In this document: positions 29,248 through 29,462 of the stretch, piece by piece
Position numbering within the stretch: the first letter of the stretch is position 1
How the letters are laid out: every line of letters begins with the position of its first letter
From: an uncultured Oscillibacter sp.
GTDB lineage: Bacteria > Bacillota > Clostridia > Oscillospirales > Oscillospiraceae
DNA length: 29,462 nucleotides
Reading direction: 5' to 3'
Assembly (NCBI RefSeq): GCF_900544955.1
Contig: NZ_UQXD01000031.1
Location: 1-29,462 of the forward strand
Made by a program: the position numbers and the translations under genes
The notes under the pieces: model-generated
Database searches by the model: none
Told to the model about the DNA's origin: nothing
The model's input: the letters and a program-made list of their open reading frames with translations, nothing else

Positions 29248-29462
29248 AAAAAGCTCCTCTCTTTGACAGCACAGTTTTATGAGGCGATACAAGGTGGTGC
29301 CCCCAATGTACCGCCGGAAAGCGGCGCAGTGCCGCAGGTTCCCTATTTCTCGGGGCGGAGGTCCCCGTCCCGCCTGCTTGGGCGGCGGACGGCCGCCGGA
29401 CAGCCCGCCGGGCGAGCCGTGCCGCCCAAACGGGCGCGGCTGGCGGCAGGGCGGAGGTACCG
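29248..29462. other. GC-rich region upstream of thiD, no gene recognised
   Basis: About 215 bases to the window end. The first 45 bases are AT-richer and should hold the thiD promoter, but no good -35/-10 pair stands out (TCATAA at about 29283-29278 is the best -10). Beyond that are short dyads such as GCGGC/GCCGC near 29320. No TPP riboswitch CTGAGA box or ACCTGATCTGG box was found. Confidence 0.5.

Noticed and set aside
29248..29462. Possible TPP riboswitch upstream of thiD
   Set aside because: A CGAGAAATAGGGAACCTG stretch is faintly similar, but the CTGAGA and CTGATCTGG boxes are absent.

Overview
The window is about two-thirds G+C, densely coded, and looks like the chromosome of a high-GC, spore-forming Clostridia bacterium. 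I infer the Oscillospiraceae (Flavonifractor/Intestinimonas-like). The inference rests on a germination protease gene (gpr), a class II galT, Firmicutes-type AraC and XRE regulators, an ECF S-component vitamin transporter and the rpsF-ssb-rpsR order. No rRNA, tRNA, CRISPR array, transposase or phage structural gene was seen.

Layout. 1-1.5 kb: the end of one periplasmic sugar-binding protein, then a complete MglB-like galactose/glucose-binding lipoprotein. 1.5-3.4 kb (minus): an AEC transporter and an AraC-family regulator. 3.5-8.3 kb (plus): a complete Leloir operon galK-galT-galE-galM, divergent from the AraC gene and closed by a 40-bp palindrome. 8.4-9.8 kb (minus): an ECF sigma factor overlapping its zinc-finger anti-sigma factor. 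9.9-11.2 kb: a HAD hydrolase and thpR, fired from interleaved divergent promoters. 11.2-14.4 kb: metG and a divergent LysR regulator. 14.4-16.7 kb: a MATE exporter divergent from exonuclease III. 16.7-17.4 kb: a 59-aa orphan and two convergent paralogous XRE regulators, with a perfect inverted-repeat operator candidate. 17.4-18.2 kb: a hairpin-rich island without a credible gene. 18.2-21.3 kb: gpr, rpsT, tatD, a TatD-linked radical SAM gene and a small stress membrane protein. 21.4-23.1 kb: a VOC protein, then rpsF-ssb-rpsR. 23.1-23.36 kb: a second hairpin island. 23.4-27 kb (minus): an adaptor/ATPase/permease MacB-type exporter. 27.1-29.25 kb (minus): thiD, a ThiT-like S component and tenA, translationally coupled for thiamine-pyrimidine salvage. 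29.25-29.46 kb: GC-rich non-coding sequence.

How the genes work together. The sugar-binding proteins, AraC regulator and galKTEM form a galactose sensing and catabolism block: GalM supplies alpha-galactose, GalK phosphorylates it, GalT exchanges UDP and GalE recycles UDP-galactose. ThiD, the ThiT-like protein and TenA form a salvage unit whose transporter pocket seems altered relative to thiamine-type ThiT. Most genes are conserved families. The least explained parts are the paired XRE locus, the two hairpin islands and the ThiT-like specificity. Several genes use GTG or TTG starts (araC-type, gpr, rpsT, tatD, tenA, the ABC permease, one XRE); these were chosen by Shine-Dalgarno spacing and family N-termini.
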